Shown here: positions 7,202-10,142 of the stretch, in pieces
Position numbering within the stretch: position 1 is the stretch's first letter
Layout: every line of letters begins with the position of its first letter
Origin: JABCPO02 sp963546185
GTDB lineage: Bacteria > Bacillota > Clostridia > TANB77 > CAG-508
Length of the DNA stretch: 10,142 bases
Direction of reading: 5' to 3'
Assembly: GCA_963546185.1 (NCBI GenBank)
Contig: CAUULU010000037.1
Coordinates: 1 to 10,142 of the forward strand
Notes under the pieces: generated by a model
Seen by the model: the letters and a program-made list of their open reading frames with translations, nothing else
What the model was told of the DNA's origin: nothing
The model's database searches: none
Program-made: the position numbers and the translations under genes

Positions 7202-7742
7202 CTAATTTTTTTGCTTTTCTAAAATATAGTACATAGCTACACTTGCCGCTGTTGAAACATTTATTGAATTACACATTCCATATATTGGTAAATGTATAGA
7301 ATAATCTGCTATGTCTATAATCTCTTTAGAAACTCCGTCATATTCTCTACCTAATACTAAACACACACCTTTTTCTTTATTTGGTATATATTTAGTATAA
7401 TCTATACTTTTATCTGTTATTTCTAAAGCTACTATCTCTACACCTTCTTCTTTTAATTTCTTTACTATATCCAAGGTATTTTCTACATATTCATATGGCA
7501 CCCATTTTTCTGCACCTATTGATGTTTTTTTTAATTTTCTCATTTGGTGGTGTACATGTTGTTCCACATAAATATACCTTTTTAACTAGAATTGCATCTG
7601 CTAATCTAAATACTATCCCTATATTATAATGTACTTTAAAATTATCTAGAACAATATATATATTATTCCTTTCGATATTTTTAAATTCTTTTCTATTCAT
7701 CTTTGTATTTCTTAATTCTTCTTTTGTTAGTTGGTGTTCCAT
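7202..7742 (-). CDS. SpoU/TrmH-family RNA 2'-O-methyltransferase, frame broken at an A8 run
   Basis: SPOUT-class enzyme expected to 2'-O-methylate rRNA or tRNA using S-adenosylmethionine. Motifs: HYNIGIVFRLADAILVKKVY (near motif 1), TSIGAEKWVPYEY, LVLGREYDGVSKE (motif 2; usual form GNExxGxS) and LPIYGMCNSINVSTAASVA (the knotted motif 3). The ATG at 7742 has AGGAGG 9 nt upstream. The ORF breaks at KIKK / TSIGAE, where eight A residues (plus-strand T at 7525-7532) stand in place of the seven that keep frame; 541 minus 1 nt is 180 codons. This break is unrelated to CGGA and could be a homopolymer error, transcriptional slippage, or a true mutation. An in-frame GAC GGA (near 7335) is read normally. 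The RNA target cannot be told from sequence. Confidence 0.82.
7525..7532 (-). other. A8 homopolymer at the frame break of the TrmH-family gene
   Basis: The minus strand reads ATT, then eight A, then CATCA. One A fewer restores Lys-Lys-Thr-Ser-Ile-Gly. It is the only frame break in the right half of the window. Confidence 0.8.
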
Positions 7743-7811
7743 AAATCAATACCTCCTGCTATTAATTACAATAAAGTATAATATAGTAAGTATTATATTA
7801 ATAATTAATAT

Positions 7812-8369
7812 TTACATATCTTCCATCACTTTTTCCACTATCCTTATATCTCTACCTACTACAAACTTTGTCCTATATACATTATCATATTTAGAACCTT
7901 TTAAATTTTCTATACATGCTTTCATCTTTTCTAAAGCTTCTTTCTTATCTAACCATAAGTATTCTAGACCTTCTTCTTTTTCTTGTTCTGTTAAATTATT
8001 ACTTTCTAATTTTTCTTTAACTTTTGCTATATATACTTTTGAAATTTGTTTAAAATTATCATTAATATGGTCTTCTTCTATATCAAAAAGATATTCTACA
8101 TTTTCTATCATACATCCTATTTCCTCAATACATTCTCTTTTAAATGCTTCTTTAAAATCTTCTCCTTTATCTACTCCACCACCTGGAAGCTTATATTCAT
8201 TCTTATTTTTCTTGTATATTACTGCTATTTTACCATCTTTTCCTTCAACTATACCTCTTGCTCCATATCTTATAGTCATACTATTATTATCTTTTGAATA
8301 GAATTCTGTTTCTTTTCCTTCTATAATCTCTAATCCTAAATCTCTTTCTGTTATAATTTCATTTTTCAT
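7812..8369 (-). CDS. NUDIX hydrolase, 185 aa
   Basis: Hydrolase of nucleoside-diphosphate-linked substrates. The full Nudix box GX5EX7REUXEEXGU is present as GGVDKGE, seven residues, then RECIEEIGC (roughly residues 65-87), preceded by YKLPGG and a beta-strand stretch RYGARGIVEG with KIAVIYKK. ATG at 8369 has AAGGAGG close upstream. The substrate cannot be inferred; the C-terminal 90 residues (VYIAKVKEKLES ... EYLWLDKKEALEKM) are typical of NUDIX proteins with an acidic, Glu-rich exit loop. The gene lies 28 nt after the 398-aa gene and 69 nt before the methyltransferase, so one transcript is likely. It has no CGG codon and no frame break. Confidence 0.92.
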   Translation of the reverse strand: MKNEIITERDLGLEIIEGKETEFYSKDNNSMTIRYGARGIVEGKDGKIAVIYKKNKNEYKLPGGGVDKGEDFKEAFKRECIEEIGCMIENVEYLFDIEEDHINDNFKQISKVYIAKVKEKLESNNLTEQEKEEGLEYLWLDKKEALEKMKACIENLKGSKYDNVYRTKFVVGRDIRIVEKVMEDM

Positions 8370-8397
8370 AATTTCCTCCTTAAGTTATTATTTTCTT

Positions 8398-9594
8398 TTA
8401 TCTTTCTTCTCTTTCATATTCTTCAAGCCTCTTACTATACCTAGCATTTATCCCTACTTCACCATTTATATATCTAACACTACCTTCTCGTATTTTTTCT
8501 GCAATAAACTGCATTCTTTTTTCTCTACTCTTACAGTTTTTTGCTTGTATTCCAATTCTTTTACTATGTTTATCACATAAAATTGTATTATTTTCCAAAA
8601 TATTTGTTACATCTTTAACTTCTTCTATTTTCTTTACTTGTTTATTATCTGATATATCAACTTCTGTATCAGAAATCCATTCATCTGAAAATTCAAAAAC
8701 AGGCTCATTAGTTGTTTTATCAATAGTAAAATTACATACTGGTTCAAATTTTTCCGGACTTATATGATAAATATAATTTGGTTCTTTTAACATAGCATGA
8801 TTCTTTCCTTCTAAATCTTTTTTTATCTCAATATTATCATTTCCATATATATATTCAGAATCTCCTAACTTAACAAGTTCCCCCTCTTTCCAGGCAATAT
8901 ATGGATTATTTCCATCTATCGGAGTAGAAGAAGCAAACACTGCATCAACTCTTTCAGTCTCATACATATTAAGTGAATCTATTGATTTTCTTAATATTCC
9001 TCCTTCTAATTTTTCTGGTGAAATACTTGTTATGTGTGTTAACTCAATATTATTATCAACAAATATTTTTTTAATATCATTACCATATTCTGTTTTTAAT
9101 TCAAATATTTTCTTTGCTTCATCACTTAATTCAATATCCTCATTGTCTCTACCATGATTTTCATATCTTCTTTTCAAAAAATTTATTGCATTATTTATAT
9201 CTTTTTTATCAAATTCTTGTAATTTTTTTGAATAATCTTCACCTATTATTCTTATTTTATCCATATATGTATAATCCTTGCTTTTTTCTTTCCATTTCGC
9301 AAGCAAAAGCTTTGTTTCAGGATACTTATTAATTATTTTACTATATTCTTCTTTTTCTAATATATCCTCTACTATTTGTTCTGGAGTTTTTGTTGTGATT
9401 CTCATATATAATCTATCTAATTTTTCATACACCTCATCTTCAAAATCATTGTTTCTACCTATTGATTCATTTTTCCATATTTCATTCATATCTATATTTT
9501 CTAAATTTTTATCCAAACCATTTTGTAGCATTAAAGGAGAATTTCTTTTAAAGATTTTATTAAATATTTTAATAATCTTTTCTTTTATTCTCAT
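8398..9594 (-). CDS. Uncharacterised 398-aa protein
   Basis: I do not recognise a named family. ATG at 9594 follows AAGGAG by 7 nt. Residues 1-190 are basic then strongly charged and mostly helical (RIKEKIIKIFNKIFKR at the start, no convincing signal peptide). From about residue 200 a beta-rich part begins: THITSISPEKLEGG, VDAVFASSTPIDGNNPYIAW, then YIYHISPEKFEPV and EFSDEWISDTEVDIS. The VFASS ... YIY-x-x-SPEKFE ... EW-S layout recalls bacterial proteins with an ADP-ribosyltransferase-like or related mixed fold, but that is a weak resemblance. The phrase ISPEKxE occurs twice. The tail is Lys/Arg/Glu-rich and contains the only in-frame CGA codon I found (KIREGS). It follows three tiny coiled-coil genes in the same operon. 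Confidence 0.85.
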   Translation of the reverse strand: MRIKEKIIKIFNKIFKRNSPLMLQNGLDKNLENIDMNEIWKNESIGRNNDFEDEVYEKLDRLYMRITTKTPEQIVEDILEKEEYSKIINKYPETKLLLAKWKEKSKDYTYMDKIRIIGEDYSKKLQEFDKKDINNAINFLKRRYENHGRDNEDIELSDEAKKIFELKTEYGNDIKKIFVDNNIELTHITSISPEKLEGGILRKSIDSLNMYETERVDAVFASSTPIDGNNPYIAWKEGELVKLGDSEYIYGNDNIEIKKDLEGKNHAMLKEPNYIYHISPEKFEPVCNFTIDKTTNEPVFEFSDEWISDTEVDISDNKQVKKIEEVKDVTNILENNTILCDKHSKRIGIQAKNCKSREKRMQFIAEKIREGSVRYINGEVGINARYSKRLEEYEREER

Positions 9595-9615
9595 AATTAA
9601 ACTCCTTCATAATCC

Positions 9616-9750
9616 TTATTCTTTTTCTAATATTGGGTCTATTCTTTTAAAAATCTCATTAACTTCTCTTTCTATTCTTGCTGTATCTTTTTTAAGTGCT
9701 TCTACAGCTCTACCTATTTCTTTTATTTCTTCAAGTTCTTTTTCAGTCAT
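9616..9750 (-). CDS. Small coiled-coil protein, 44 aa
   Basis: Runs from ATG at 9750 (AAGGA about 9 nt upstream) to TAA at 9616-9618. The protein starts MTEKELEEIKEIGRAVEALK and ends DPILEKE. Hydrophobic residues recur every 3-4 positions among Glu, Lys and Arg, as in an amphipathic helix or short coiled coil. It lies 13 nt after the 51-aa gene and 21 nt before the 398-aa gene. Function unknown. Confidence 0.65.
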   Translation of the reverse strand: MTEKELEEIKEIGRAVEALKKDTARIEREVNEIFKRIDPILEKE

Positions 9751-9763
9751 AGTATTTTTCCTT

Positions 9764-9919
9764 TTACTTGTTATTTTCTTTTATACTTTTTAAGTATTTT
9801 TCTCTTCTTTCTTTAATTTGTTCTATATCTCTTTCTATATTATATTTAAGTTCATCCATTTCTTTTACAAACTTATCAACCATTCTTTCTGTTTTTTGTA
9901 CATCTTCTCTTGTTACCAT
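9764..9919 (-). CDS. Small coiled-coil protein, 51 aa
   Basis: ATG at 9919 with GGAGGG just upstream; begins MVTREDVQKTERMVDKFVKE and ends SIKENNK. Highly charged and predicted helical throughout. Its start overlaps the stop of the 68-aa gene by 7 nt (ATGGTAA), a sign of translational coupling. Function unknown. Confidence 0.7.
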   Translation of the reverse strand: MVTREDVQKTERMVDKFVKEMDELKYNIERDIEQIKERREKYLKSIKENNK

Positions 9920-10119
9920 ATTCCCTCCATATTATCAAATATATTATATTTAGAATTTAATGTTCTTATCTCAATATCTAATTCTTCCATTTGTTTATCA
10001 ACTATTTTCTTTATGTGTCTTTGTTCTTTTCTTTTTAACTTAACTTGATGTAATCTTCTATTTAAAACAATTAAATCTTCTTTTATTATTTCATATCTTT
10101 CTTTATCTTCTTTAGTCAT
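9913..10119 (-). CDS. Small basic coiled-coil protein, 68 aa
   Basis: ATG at 10119 with AAGGAG 7 nt upstream. The sequence is Lys/Arg/Glu-rich (for example LKRKEQRHIKKIVDK) and heptad-like up to about residue 55, then ends YNIFDNMEGIW. No membrane segment or signal peptide is present. It is the first complete gene of the right operon in this window; anything upstream lies beyond the edge. Function unknown; small charged helical proteins in a row occur in phage and mobile-element clusters, but nothing here proves that origin. Confidence 0.72.
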   Translation of the reverse strand: MTKEDKERYEIIKEDLIVLNRRLHQVKLKRKEQRHIKKIVDKQMEELDIEIRTLNSKYNIFDNMEGIW

Positions 10120-10142
10120 ATCTTTTCTCCTTGCTATAATTT

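Noticed and set aside
8740..8760. CCGGA string in the 398-aa gene as a further recoding site
   Set aside because: In frame it is AGT CCG GAA (Ser-Pro-Glu); the ORF is uninterrupted.

Overview
The window comes from a very AT-rich, low-GC Gram-positive-type bacterium. The signs are AGGAGG-like ribosome binding sites, AGA as the dominant Arg codon, an encoded tRNA CCA end, and the gene order recJ – rel – metallo-hydrolase – hisS, which is usual in Clostridia. My best guess is an uncultivated gut-type Clostridia lineage; that is inference only.

Layout. Every protein gene is on the minus strand, so read right to left. From the right edge: three tiny overlapping coiled-coil genes (68, 51 and 44 aa), a 398-aa protein of unknown function, a NUDIX hydrolase, and a SpoU/TrmH-type RNA methyltransferase with a frame break at an A8 run. 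Then a plus-strand tRNA-Arg(UCU) with a consensus promoter (TTGACA, 17 nt, TATAAT) and terminators. Then the left operon: an ASCH-domain protein, recJ, rel (bifunctional (p)ppGpp enzyme), a metallo-beta-lactamase-fold hydrolase, hisS, and a ymdB-like phosphodiesterase cut by the window edge.

Main discovery. The five left-hand housekeeping genes (recJ, rel, the MBL gene, hisS, ymdB) look shattered into short ORFs, but the breaks share one rule. At 21 places the in-frame codon is CGG followed by A. Reading the four bases CGGA as one glycine, or skipping the C and reading GGA, restores the frame and supplies the glycine expected there. Many of these are hallmark residues: YGDYDADG of RecJ, GGGRYD of HisRS, GRTD and PGHG of the MBL enzyme, GNHTW of YmdB. 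With this single rule all four complete genes become whole numbers of codons: hisS 420, rel 739, recJ 577, MBL 244, stops included. I found no in-frame CGG anywhere in the window that needs to be read as Arg. Because the extra C always falls exactly between codons, random or motif-driven sequencing error is a poor explanation. The pattern suggests a lineage-wide, near-quantitative CGGA = Gly quadruplet codon, or an obligatory +1 shift at an otherwise unused CGG codon. No candidate decoding tRNA lies in the window; its only tRNA has a normal 7-nt anticodon loop. In 11 of 21 cases the preceding codon is CTT, the same P-site codon used by the bacterial prfB +1 frameshift (CUU UGA C).

The right-hand genes (about 6.5–10.1 kb) contain none of these sites.
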